From the NCBI GenBank assembly GCA_963770995.1, contig CAVYRS010000005.1, forward strand, positions 1,116,001 through 1,180,000: a DNA stretch of 64,000 nt, read 5' to 3'. The stretch's first letter is position 1, and every line of letters begins with the position of its first letter. Shown here in pieces: positions 18,222 to 26,509 of the stretch. The stretch is from CAVSWN01 sp963770995 (GTDB lineage Bacteria; Acidobacteriota; Vicinamibacteria; Vicinamibacterales; CAVVIG01). The translations under genes and the position numbers were made by a program. The notes beneath the pieces were generated by a model, which did no database searches, was not told the DNA's origin, and saw only the letters and a program-made list of their open reading frames with translations.

Positions 18222-19825
18222 ATGCGGATCGCCGCCATCGACATCGGCACCAACTCCATCCACATGATCGTGGTGCAGATCCGCCCGGACCTGTCGTTCG
18301 AGGTCATCGACCGCGAGAAGGAAATGGTCCGCCTGGGCGCCGGCGGCCTCGATGGCCGCGCGCTCACACCGGAAGTCGATGCACGCGGCGCTCCAGGTGC
18401 TGTCCAAGTTCAGGCGTTTGGCCGAATCCCATCGGGTCGAACGAAGTTATCGCCGTTGCGACCAGCGCGACCCGCGAGGCCGAGAACGGCGGCGAGTTCC
18501 TCCAGGCCGTCACCGATCAGACGGGCATCCGCCCGCGGGTGATCTCGGGCACCGAAGAGGCCCGGTTCATTCACATGGCGGCCGTGTACGGGATCGGCGT
18601 CCCCGGAGATCGCCGCCGTGGTCATCGACATCGGCGGCGGCAGCGTCGAGGTGACGCGCGGGGCCGGCACCGACCATCGAGAGGGCCGCAGCTTCAAGCT
18701 GGGCGTGATCCGGCTGACCGAACGCTTCGTCAAGAGCGATCCGCTCGAGCACCGGGACGAACGCAAGCTGGTACGGCACGTCGACACCGAGATCGGCAAG
18801 TACCTCGACCAGATCGCGCGGGCCGGGTTCGAGCGGGTCATCGGCACGTCGGGCACGATTCTGAGCATCGGCGCGGTCGTGGCGGCGGCCGAAGGGCTGC
18901 CGATCGACACGCCGCTGCGCAACCGGCGGATCACCGCCAAACAGATCCGGCGGGCACGGAAGGATCTCGTGTCCCTCGATCTCGACGAACGGCTGCGCGT
19001 GCCCGGGCTCGAGCCGCGGCGTGCGGACCTCGTGGTCGCCGGCGTCGTTCTGCTCGACGAGCTCGTGCGGCGGCTGGGCGCGGACGAGATCACGCTGTGC
19101 GATCTGTCGCTTCGCGAGGGACTGGTCCTCGACTACATCGCGCGGCATCGCAAGGAAATCGCGCAGGCGGATCGGTACCCGGACGTCCGGCGCCGGAGCG
19201 TCATCGAGCTGGCCGAGCGCTGCCACTACTATCCCGAGCACTCGCAGCAGGTGGCACGGATTGCCATGGCGCTCTTCGATCAGACGCGAGCGATTCATGG
19301 CCTCACCGATCGCGAACGGGAATGGCTGGAGTACGCGGCGATCCTGCACGACATCGGCATCCTCATCAGCTACGAGCAGCATCACCGGCACTCCTACTAC
19401 CTGATCAAGAACGGCGATCTGCGCGGCTTCGAGCCCGACGAAATCGAGACGATCGCGCTGGTCGCCCGCTACCACCGGCGCCGCGCGCCGAAGCGCCGGC
19501 ACGAGGGCTACGGGAATCTGCGGCGGAAGCGGCGCCGCGCGGTGCGGACGCTCGCCGCGATTCTGCGGCTCGCGGAAAGCCTCGATCGCAGCCACATGCA
19601 GACCATCACCAGCCTCGACCTGCACGACCGCGGCGACGACGATCTGCTGCGCATCCGGACGTCGGGCGATGTGGAGCTCGAGGTGTGGGCGGCGACGCGG
19701 CAGGCGGCGCCATTCGAGCGGATGACGGGCAAGCCGCTCCGGGTCGAAGTCAGTCACTCCGCTTCCGAAGTTGGCACGCCGCGCGCGCCGGCGCCGCGGC
19801 TCGATGGGACCATCAGTCATGTTGA
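18222..19825 (+). CDS. ppx: Ppx/GppA exopolyphosphatase with HD domain, frameshifted
   Basis: The N-terminus MRIAAIDIGTNSIHMIVVQI and later VVIDIGGGSVEV are the two phosphate-binding loops of the Ppx/GppA actin-like fold; GTSGTI sits in the second lobe. A C-terminal HD-type domain follows (RCHYYPEHSQQVARIAMALF, LEYAAILHDIGILISYEQHHRHSYYLI). The product is about 530 residues. It cleaves polyphosphate or converts pppGpp. Three extra bases break the first quarter: after 'ggaagt' near 18377, in 'gggtcgaacg' near 18437, and in 'ccccggagat' near 18604. The last codons are uncertain, because the stop at 19823-19825 needs one more shift. It is followed by overlapping kinase-like genes. Confidence 0.88.
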
Positions 19826-20532
19826 ACAACCTGACGCAGCCGCACGACTATCCGGGAAAGCTGTTCGTCGTGGAAGGCATCGACGGATCGGGCAAGACGA
19901 CGCAGCTCGGGCTGCTGGCCAAGTGGCTGACCGCGGAGGGCCATCGAGTCTTCGTCACCGAATGGAACTCGTCCGCGCTCGTCAAGGCGGCGACTAGAAC
20001 CGGCAAGAAGAAGAACGCGCTCACGCCGATGACGTTCAGCCTGCTGCACGCCACCGATTTCGCCGATCGGCTGCTCTACAAGAGTCATCCCCCCGCTCAA
20101 GGCCGGAATGATCGTCCTGGCCGATCGCTACGCGTACACGGCTTTCGCGCGCGACGCGACGCGCGGCGTCGATCGGCAATGGGTGCGGGAGCTGTACAGT
20201 TTCGCGGTGCGGCCGGATCTGGCCTGTATTTCCGCGTGCCGATCGACGTGTCGGTGGACCGGCTGATGGCGCGCCGCGTGAAGCTCAAGTTCTACGAGGC
20301 CGGCCTCGACATGGGCTGGAGCGCGAATCCAATCGAGAGCTTCCGGCTGTTTCAGGGAAAAGTGCTCGACGAGTATGATCAACTGGTGAACGAGTTCGGG
20401 CTCGAAGTCGTCGACGCCGGCGGCAGCATCACGCACCAGCAGCGGCTCGTGCGCACGCTCGTCGCCCCGCATGTGCAGCCGGCGCTGTCCGACAGCCCTC
20501 CGGGAGAGATTACGAATGACGAGTTCGTCTGA
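19819..20532 (+). CDS. thymidylate-kinase-like protein 1, two frameshifts
   Basis: A P-loop kinase of about 237 residues. The Walker A motif is VEGIDGSGKTTQLGLLAKWL; the DR(Y) motif, in the frame joined after 20085, is LADRYAYTAFARDATRGVDRQWV. Two compensating errors (an extra G in 'aagagtcatc', a lost C near 20223) move the frame. The thymidylate-kinase core is recognisable, but the N-terminal HDYPGKLFVVEG and the LID-like RRVKLKFYEAGLDMGW differ from housekeeping Tmk. Substrate unknown. It sits directly after ppx and overlaps a paralogue, suggesting a role tied to polyphosphate or nucleotide metabolism (inference). Confidence 0.8.
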   Translation: MLNNLTQPHDYPGKLFVVEGIDGSGKTTQLGLLAKWLTAEGHRVFVTEWNSSALVKAATRTGKKKNALTPMTFSLLHATDFADRLLYKSHPPAQGRNDRPGRSLRVHGFRARRDARRRSAMGAGAVQFRGAAGSGLYFRVPIDVSVDRLMARRVKLKFYEAGLDMGWSANPIESFRLFQGKVLDEYDQLVNEFGLEVVDAGGSITHQQRLVRTLVAPHVQPALSDSPPGEITNDEFV

Positions 20533-21292
20533 CGAGCCGCTGGACGCCGAGTCCGGCGCCAATGGCGATCGGCTGGCCGGCACCTACTACGGGCGAGGCA
20601 TCCCGTATCTGCCGCTCCACACCTATCCCGGCAAGCTGATCGCCATCGAGGGCACCGACGGTGTCGGTCGATCGACTCAAATTCAACTGCTGCGCGAATG
20701 GCTGGAAGTCAAAGGCTACGGCGTCGTGGAAACCGGATGGACGCGGTCGCCTCTGATGCAGCCGACAATCGAGATCGCCAAGTCGAGCAACACACTAAAC
20801 AAGTTGACGTTCGTGCTGCTGTACGCGACCGATTTCGCGGATCGTCTGGAAAAAGAAATCATCCCCGCGCTGAAAGCGGGGTTCGTGGTCCTTTCCGATC
20901 GCTACATCTTTACGGCATTGGCGCGCGCCGGCGTGCGGGGCGTCGATCGCCAATGGCTGCGGAATCTATACGGATTCGCCATCGCCCCGCACATGGTGTT
21001 CTACCTCAACATAGACATCAAGACGCTCATCGGCCGCATGCTGGCCGCGCGCGGGATGGACTACTGGGAATCCGGCATGGACCTGAAGCACGGCGACGAC
21101 ATCTACGACAGCTTCCGGACGTACCAGAACAAGCTGCTCCGCGAATATGCGTCGATGGCCGACGAGTTCCATTTCCGCGTGCTGGACGCGCGCCGGACGG
21201 TGGACCGCATTCAGGACGAACTGCGCCGGCAGGTGAGCGGTTTCCTCGAACCTGCGGAGGCACCCGCAGAACAAACGGTGCTGACGCGCTGA
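20516..21292 (+). CDS. thymidylate-kinase-like protein 2, altered Walker A
   Basis: A 258-residue intact paralogue of the preceding protein. The P-loop reads IEGTDGVGRSTQIQLLREWL: the usual Walker-A Lys is Arg (codon CGA). The partner motif is kept (LSDRYIFTALARAGVRGVDRQWL), as is a matching C-terminal region (RGMDYWESGMDLKHGDDIYDSF). The start overlaps the first kinase by 17 bases, with a good binding site (gggagag). Loss of the P-loop Lys usually cripples phosphoryl transfer, so this subunit may be regulatory or bind a different ligand. A tandem active/altered pair suggests a heterodimer. That is inference. Confidence 0.82.
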   Translation: MTSSSDEPLDAESGANGDRLAGTYYGRGIPYLPLHTYPGKLIAIEGTDGVGRSTQIQLLREWLEVKGYGVVETGWTRSPLMQPTIEIAKSSNTLNKLTFVLLYATDFADRLEKEIIPALKAGFVVLSDRYIFTALARAGVRGVDRQWLRNLYGFAIAPHMVFYLNIDIKTLIGRMLAARGMDYWESGMDLKHGDDIYDSFRTYQNKLLREYASMADEFHFRVLDARRTVDRIQDELRRQVSGFLEPAEAPAEQTVLTR

Positions 21293-21617
21293 GTGCCGTT
21301 GGGCTATTTGCGGCGCGACCTTCGGTGCCGCGACTTCGGACCGGCGTCCGCATCCAATACAGTCACGCCCTGGCCGACGCGCTCGGCCAACTCGACGAAG
21401 TCAAGGTGTCCAGACAGCGCTGACGTCGATAGTCGACGGCGCGGGTGATCCGCCGCGTGAGGGCGTGGAGCAGAACCGGCCGACGATGAACGCACGTGGT
21501 GCCGTGACATCCCACCACGTATTGAGCAACCTGCGTGCCCGCCTGGGCAACTCAACGCTATCTGTGTGCTCATCAGCGGCTTCTGGCCTGTAAGATAGGC
21601 GTCATGGACGCGCCTCT
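21293..21617. other. intergenic region, possible antitoxin remnant
   Basis: No convincing gene in 325 bases. A leftward frame at 21304-21573 ends with LSGHLDFVELAERVGQGVTVLDADAGP, which weakly recalls Phd/VapB-type antitoxin tails. It has no normal N-terminus, so I treat it at most as a remnant. Confidence 0.3.
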
Positions 21618-22907
21618 ATGCCCAACACGCTGACAATTACCGACAACCGAACCGGAAAACAGTACGAACTCCCGGTGCAAGACGGAACGATTCGCGCGAT
21701 GGACCTGCGCCAGATCAAGACGGGGCCCGAGGACTTCGGCTTGATGACCTACGACCCGGCGTTCATGAACACGGCGAATTGCCGCAGCGCAATCACATAT
21801 ATCGACGGCGACAAGGGCATCCTGCTGTATCGCGGCTATCCCATCGAACAGCTCGCCGAGGACAGCAACTTCCTCGAAACCGCGTACTTGATCCTCTTCG
21901 GGGAGCTGCCGAGCGACGCGCAATTGCAGGCGTGGACGCGCGAGATCACGCTCCACACGATGCTGCACGAAAACATCAAGAAGTTCATGGAAGGGTTCCG
22001 GTACGACGCGCACCCGATGGGCATCTTCCTCAGCACCGTCGGTGCGCTGTCCACGCTGAACCCGGATGCCAAGAACATCTTCGACAAGAGCTCCCGGCTG
22101 CTGCAAACGAGGCGGCTGATCGCGAAAGTGCCGAGCATCGCCGCGTATGCCTTCCGCCACAGCATCGGCCGGCATTACATCTATCCCGACAACGACCTCA
22201 GCTTTACCGGCAACTTCTTGAACATGTTGTTCAAGATGACGGAGCTGAAGTACGCGCCCAACCCGGTCCTCGAGCGCGCGCTCGACGTGCTGTTCATTCT
22301 GCACGCCGACCATGAGCAGAACTGCAGCACGACGACGATGCGCACCATCGGCAGCTCGCAGGTGGATCCGTATTCGGCGCTCGCCGGCGCGGCGGCGGCG
22401 CTCTACGGGCCGCTCCACGGCGGCGCCAACGAGGCCGTGCTGCGGATGCTCAACGAAATCGGATCGATCAAACGGGTGCCCGAATTCATCAAACGCGTCA
22501 AGGCCGGCGAGGGCAAGGATCGCCTCATGGGGTTCGGCCACCGCGTCTACAAGTCGTACGATCCTCGCGCGAAAGTCATCAAGAAGATCGCCGATCTCGT
22601 CTTCACCGTGACCGGGAAGAATCCGCTCCTCGAGATCGCGCTGGAGCTCGAGCGGATTGCGCTGCAGGACGAGTACTTCATCACCCGCAAGCTGTACCCG
22701 AACGTTGACTTCTACTCGGGGCTCATCTACCAGGCGATGGGGTTCCCGGTCGAGATGTTTCCCGTGTTGTTCGCGATCCCGCGCACGGCCGGCTGGATTG
22801 CCCAGTGGGAGGAGATGCTGCTCGATCCCGAGCAGAAGATCGCGCGGCCTCGTCAAATCTATACAGGACCGGGCATGCGGGACTACATCCCGCGCTCGAA
22901 GCGATAG
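21618..22907 (+). CDS. gltA: citrate synthase
   Basis: A 429-residue type-II-length citrate synthase. Conserved stations are clear: GDKGILLYRGYPIEQLAE, the first active-site His in ILHADHEQNCSTTTMR, GPLHGGANEAVL, and the second active-site region GFGHRVYKSYDPRAK. The C-terminal Arg stretch (NVDFYSGLIYQAMGFPVEMF, FAIPRTAGWIAQW) is complete. It condenses oxaloacetate and acetyl-CoA to open the TCA cycle. The frame is intact. The stop codon TAG is also the first three bases of the inverted-repeat element that follows. Confidence 0.97.
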   Translation: MPNTLTITDNRTGKQYELPVQDGTIRAMDLRQIKTGPEDFGLMTYDPAFMNTANCRSAITYIDGDKGILLYRGYPIEQLAEDSNFLETAYLILFGELPSDAQLQAWTREITLHTMLHENIKKFMEGFRYDAHPMGIFLSTVGALSTLNPDAKNIFDKSSRLLQTRRLIAKVPSIAAYAFRHSIGRHYIYPDNDLSFTGNFLNMLFKMTELKYAPNPVLERALDVLFILHADHEQNCSTTTMRTIGSSQVDPYSALAGAAAALYGPLHGGANEAVLRMLNEIGSIKRVPEFIKRVKAGEGKDRLMGFGHRVYKSYDPRAKVIKKIADLVFTVTGKNPLLEIALELERIALQDEYFITRKLYPNVDFYSGLIYQAMGFPVEMFPVLFAIPRTAGWIAQWEEMLLDPEQKIARPRQIYTGPGMRDYIPRSKR

Positions 22908-23067
22908 TGTCGTGTCTCAGAAGTTCGTTGGCATTCGGTCGGCGATGCATCCCGGCTGGCTGCGTTGCTCATCGTTCGAATATTCCCGATATACTCACTC
23001 TTCGCGCCTTGCCAGCCGGGCGCCTCGCCGGCCTCGGTGCACAACGAACTTCTGAGACGCGACACTA
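22905..23067. repeat. MITE-like element with 26-bp inverted ends
   Basis: A 163-bp block bounded by TAGTGTCGTGTCTCAGAAGT TCGTTG on the left and its reverse complement on the right, with one mismatch in 26. It carries no gene and fills the entire spacer between the gltA stop (shared TAG) and the M28 ATG. The size and terminal repeats fit a non-autonomous mobile palindromic element. Confidence 0.85.
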
Positions 23068-23068
23068 G

Positions 23069-23947
23069 ATGCTGAAAGGCCTCCTCATCGTCGCCCTTAC
23101 TTTGCAAACCGGCGCGGCATCGCCGACGAAATTCGATTCGGGACGGGCGTGGGAGCATCTGCGGCAGCTCGTCGCCATCGGTCCGCGGCCATCGGGATCA
23201 GCAGCGATCGAGCAAACTCGGAAATACATCAAGGATCAGCTGACGAGTGTGGGGCTGACGGCTGCCGAGCAGGTGTGGGAAGACCAGACGCCGATCGACA
23301 AAATCCGGCTGGTCAATCTCGTCGCCACAATCCCGGGCGCGCGCAAGGAGCGGATCGTGTTTGCCGGGCACTACGACACGAAGCTCTATCGCGAGTTCCG
23401 GTTCGTCGGCGCCAGCGACGGCGGATCGAGCGCGGCCTTCCTGATCGAGCTCGCCCGCGTGCTGAAAGCCCGGAGGAACGCGTTCACCGTCGAGCTGTTG
23501 TTCCTGGACGGCGAAGAGGCGCGTCTCCCCGAATGGGGCGGGACCGACAACACCTACGGCAGCCGCCACTATGTCGGGCAGGCCAAACGCGACGGCTCGC
23601 TGGCGTCGCTCAAAGCCCTGATCCTTGTCGACATGATCGGCGATCGCGATCTCCGGATTCGCCGCGACACGAACTCGACGCCGTGGCTGACGGATCTCGT
23701 GTGGGATGCCGCGAAGAGACTGCGACTGGACCACGCGTTCATCGCCGAAACGACGCGCGTGGACGATGACCATATGCCGTTTCTCGCGGCCGGCGTCCCG
23801 GCCGTCGACATCATCGATCTGGACTACGAAGCCTGGCACACGGTCAACGACACGCTCGACGCGGTCAGCGCCCGCAGCCTGCAGACCGTGGGCGACGTCG
23901 TGCTCGCCGCGCTCCCCGCCATCGAGGCTCGTCTCGGCAAGCGCTGA
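23069..23947 (+). CDS. M28-family zinc peptidase / glutaminyl cyclase-like
   Basis: A 292-residue exported protein (MLKGLLIVALTLQTGAAS leader). The M28 metal ligands are visible in order: GHYDT (His), GASDGGSSAAF (Asp), LFLDGEEA (Glu, with catalytic Glu), VDMIGDRD (Asp) and YEAWHTVNDT (His). The overall length and GPRPSGSAA opening resemble the glutaminyl-peptide cyclotransferase branch, which caps N-terminal Gln as pyroglutamate. An aminopeptidase role is the alternative. Translation starts two bases after the inverted-repeat element, which must therefore supply its leader. Confidence 0.88.
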   Translation: MLKGLLIVALTLQTGAASPTKFDSGRAWEHLRQLVAIGPRPSGSAAIEQTRKYIKDQLTSVGLTAAEQVWEDQTPIDKIRLVNLVATIPGARKERIVFAGHYDTKLYREFRFVGASDGGSSAAFLIELARVLKARRNAFTVELLFLDGEEARLPEWGGTDNTYGSRHYVGQAKRDGSLASLKALILVDMIGDRDLRIRRDTNSTPWLTDLVWDAAKRLRLDHAFIAETTRVDDDHMPFLAAGVPAVDIIDLDYEAWHTVNDTLDAVSARSLQTVGDVVLAALPAIEARLGKR

Positions 23948-23962
23948 CGGATCGGAGCTCGG

Positions 23963-24388
23963 ATGAACATCGGGATCCCGCTCGGGTGCGCGCTCGCGAT
24001 TGCCGCCGGCGCGTGGCGCGCGGAGGCTCAGACGTTCTCCCGCTCTCCGCAGGAGGCGCGAGTCACCACCGCGACATTTCTGATCACCTTCGGCACGACA
24101 TTCATGGTGCAGGTCTACGAGGGGCGGGCGACGGTGAACGCTATCGACGCCGGCGCACGCGAACGGAACCCGCTGGTTGCGCCGTTCGCGTCGCGGCGAA
24201 AAATGCTCGCGTTCACGCTGGCGCGCGCGACGGCCACCAACGTGGCCCTGGGATCGATCGGCAAGCGCCACAAGGTCGCGGCGATCGTGATCGGCGCGGC
24301 GCTGAACTACAGCTATCTGTTTCTGGCCGAGCACAACAACGCGGTCGCGGCCGACATGCGCCGGCAAGGGCGGCGGCTCGGGCGCTGA
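23963..24388 (+). CDS. small membrane hypothetical protein
   Basis: A 141-residue protein with a leader (MNIGIPLGCALAIAAGAWRA EA) and two or three further hydrophobic segments (ATFLITFGTTFMVQVY; AAIVIGAALNYSYLFLAEHN). A conserved-looking loop reads INAIDAGARERNPLVAPF-like text between helices. No family assigned. It follows the M28 gene by 15 bp and may be cotranscribed. Envelope location is inferred from the helices. Confidence 0.65.
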   Translation: MNIGIPLGCALAIAAGAWRAEAQTFSRSPQEARVTTATFLITFGTTFMVQVYEGRATVNAIDAGARERNPLVAPFASRRKMLAFTLARATATNVALGSIGKRHKVAAIVIGAALNYSYLFLAEHNNAVAADMRRQGRRLGR

Positions 24389-24394
24389 GCCGCG

Positions 24395-24943
24395 TCATTC
24401 CTTTCGGCCCGACGTCCCCTTCGGCACCGCGGTCAGCAGCGCGATCAGCGCCTTGTCGCCGCCGCGGATCCGCGAGGTGCCGACCACGACCGTTTCGCCG
24501 GAGAGGACGATCGCGGCGCGACGGCGTGGCGGCAGCCGATCGAGCGCCTGCCAGACCGTCGCCTGCGCGACGAGCGCCCGTTCCAGGTCTGGCGACCGCG
24601 TCTCTGTTTCGGCGACGCGCAACGGCTCGAGCCGCCGGCGCACCGCCGATCGCCGCCACCCGTCGCGGCAGATGTTGATCAGCACCCGCACGAGCCAGGC
24701 TTCTTCGTGCGGCGCGCCCGCGGGAATGGACGCGACCGCCTGAGCGGCGCGGAGGAACGTCTCCTGGACCAGATCGCGGGCGTCCTCGGCCGTCCGCGAG
24801 AGGCGGCGCGCGAGGCGGTAGAGGCGCTGATGGTGGGCGTCGAACAGCCGCCCCAGCCGCTCCCCTGCGTCCACAGAGGCGTCCTCGGCCGGCATCGCCA
24901 CGGCCAGCGTCTCGCCTACCACAGCCGGATAAACGCCCGACAT
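24395..24943 (-). CDS. ECF sigma-like protein lacking region 4
   Basis: A protein of about 180 residues with a good sigma-2 domain (FDAHHQRLYRLARRLSRTAEDARDLVQETFLRA) and the linker start (WQALDRLPPRRRAAIVL). The sequence should continue into the sigma-4 helix-turn-helix. Instead it ends SGETVVVGTSRIRGGDKALIALLTAVPKG, which is not a helix-turn-helix. No frame downstream encodes sigma-4. So -35 recognition is probably lost, or an internal deletion fused the sigma 5' part to the tail of another gene. The start is uncertain: ATGs at 24952, 24943 and 24895 are all possible. It is divergent from an intact ECF gene. Confidence 0.6.
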   Translation of the reverse strand: MSGVYPAVVGETLAVAMPAEDASVDAGERLGRLFDAHHQRLYRLARRLSRTAEDARDLVQETFLRAAQAVASIPAGAPHEEAWLVRVLINICRDGWRRSAVRRRLEPLRVAETETRSPDLERALVAQATVWQALDRLPPRRRAAIVLSGETVVVGTSRIRGGDKALIALLTAVPKGTSGRKE

Positions 24944-24985
24944 GCCCGCCATGTTGGCGCACCAACCGCCGTCCCGCCAGCCACA

Positions 24986-25100
24986 CCTCCGTCCCCTGCC
25001 GAACCTCCGTCCCCAACCGCCCGAACCTCCGTCCCCAACCGCCCGAACCTCCGTCCCCAACCGCCCGAACCTCCGTCCCCGGCCGCCGCCGGGACGGAGG
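24986..25100. repeat. 22-bp tandem repeat with terminal hairpin
   Basis: Three near-perfect copies of ACCTCCGTCCCCAACCGCCC GA, plus diverged end copies. They run into a hairpin with arms 25070-25083 and 25087-25100 (CCTCCGTCCCCGGC / GCCGGGACGGAGG). The array lies in the shared promoter region of two divergent sigma genes. Related sequence occurs at 58955-59014. Confidence 0.8.
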
Positions 25101-25152
25101 GTGCTAAACACGCTAACCACAGCGCTTAGCTCCCGTCTAAGCTGAATGAGGA

Positions 25153-25722
25153 ATGGACGTCACCGAAGCAGCAGCCGCCCTCGACCGGGCGCGCCAGGGC
25201 GACAGCGACGCGTTTCGCTCGCTCGTGGAGCGGCACAGCCGCACCGTGTTTCGGCTCGCGTTCCGGATGACCGGCAATGAGCAGGATGCAGAGGATGTGG
25301 TGCAGGAAAGCTTTCTCCGCGCGTATCGGCAGCTCGGCCGGTTCGAGTCGCGGGCCAATTTCGGCACCTGGCTGTATCGAATCGTCGCCAACTGCTCGGT
25401 GGATCTGATGCGCGCCAAGCAGGCCCGGCACGACCAGACGCGAAGCGAAAGCCTGGACGAAGCGATGATGCTGCCCTCCGGCGACGATCCGGGTCCCGAG
25501 CGCCTCGCGCGCAGCGCCGAGATCGGCTCACGTGTCCGATTGGCGCTCGACGGGCTGAGCCCGCTGGAGCGGGCGGCGTTCACATTGCGGCACTACGAAG
25601 GGCGGTCGATCGACGAGATCAGCACGACGCTGGGCCTGGGCATCAGCGCCGCGAAACACAGCGTGTTCCGTGCGGTGAAGAAACTCCGGATTGCGCTCGA
25701 GCCGCTACGAGGCGAGTCGTGA
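25153..25722 (+). CDS. ECF RNA polymerase sigma factor
   Basis: A 189-residue RpoE-type sigma factor. Region 2 is VFRLAFRMTGNEQDAEDVVQESFLRAYRQL, with RANFGTWLYRIVANCSVDLMR after it. Region 4 is LSPLERAAFTLRHYEGRSIDEISTTLGLG and KHSVFRAVKKLR, so both DNA-contacting domains are complete. It is directly coupled (GTGA overlap) to an anti-sigma gene. Such pairs respond to envelope stress or redox signals. The downstream HEAT and DUF4097 genes are probably in the regulon or operon. Confidence 0.95.
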   Translation: MDVTEAAAALDRARQGDSDAFRSLVERHSRTVFRLAFRMTGNEQDAEDVVQESFLRAYRQLGRFESRANFGTWLYRIVANCSVDLMRAKQARHDQTRSESLDEAMMLPSGDDPGPERLARSAEIGSRVRLALDGLSPLERAAFTLRHYEGRSIDEISTTLGLGISAAKHSVFRAVKKLRIALEPLRGES

Positions 25723-26504
25723 CTCATTACGCAGAAAACGATCTGATTCTCTACTACTACGGCGAAGGTCGCCGGCGCGGCGACATCGAGCAGCATCTGG
25801 ACGAGTGCGCGCAGTGCGCGGACACGTATCGCTCGATTTCGCGCACGCTCGCGCTGATCGCGACGCCGGAGCCGCCCGAGCGCGGCGATCAGTACGGCCT
25901 CGAGGTCTGGCAGCGCATCCGCCGTCGCCTGCCCGAGCAGGACGCGCCGTGGTGGATGGCCTGGCTGCGATGGGAACGTCTGACGCTCGTGTCGGCCGCG
26001 GCCGTGCTCCTCGTCGCCGCGTTCGTGGCTGGCCGTTCCTGGCCGCGCCAGCCGGCGGCGCCCGCGGCTGCGCCGGTGACGGCGGCGGCCGGATCCACGT
26101 CCGACGAGCGGCAGCGGATCCTCATCACCGCGGTTGCCGACCATCTGGATCGATCCGAGCGCGTGCTCACCGACATCATGAACGCGTCAGCGTCGCGCGA
26201 CATTTCGGACGAGCAGCGCTGGGCCGAGGATCTGCTGTCGACGAGCCGCCTCTATCGTCAAGACGCGGTCGAGGCCGGCGAGCAGTCGGTCGCCGCCATC
26301 CTCGACGAACTCGAGCGCAGCCTCCTGGAAATCGTACACAGCCCGTCGAAAATCTCGGCGGCGGATCTCGATCAGATCCGGCGCCGCATCGACGCGGCGG
26401 CGCTGCTCTTCAAAGTGCGGGTGATGAGCGACGAGCTCCGGCAGCGCGAAGGCGCGCCGGCCGAGATCTCCTCTCCGCGATCGTCAACACGGAAAACAAG
26501 CTGA
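25719..26504 (+). CDS. anti-sigma factor, zinc-finger membrane type
   Basis: A 261-residue protein. The N-terminal DIEQHLDECAQCADTYRSIS is the zf-HC2 anti-sigma motif (H-x3-C-x2-C). One membrane helix (LTLVSAAAVLLVAAFVAGRSW) lies near residue 95. A periplasmic helical domain rich in Asp/Glu/Arg follows. It starts at the GTG overlapping the sigma stop. It should hold the upstream sigma at the membrane until a signal releases it. The periplasmic part (YRQDAVEAGEQSVAAILDEL) has no named sensor domain. Confidence 0.88.
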   Translation: MTHYAENDLILYYYGEGRRRGDIEQHLDECAQCADTYRSISRTLALIATPEPPERGDQYGLEVWQRIRRRLPEQDAPWWMAWLRWERLTLVSAAAVLLVAAFVAGRSWPRQPAAPAAAPVTAAAGSTSDERQRILITAVADHLDRSERVLTDIMNASASRDISDEQRWAEDLLSTSRLYRQDAVEAGEQSVAAILDELERSLLEIVHSPSKISAADLDQIRRRIDAAALLFKVRVMSDELRQREGAPAEISSPRSSTRKTS

Positions 26505-26509
26505 GATCC

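Noticed and set aside
21573..22856. 427-residue open frame on the strand opposite citrate synthase
   Set aside because: It is the antisense of an intact gltA in GC-rich DNA, has Arg/His-rich composition and shows no family motif.
24986..25100. CRISPR array
   Set aside because: The 22-bp units are directly adjacent with no variable spacers, and no cas genes are near. The same reasoning excludes the heptamer arrays.
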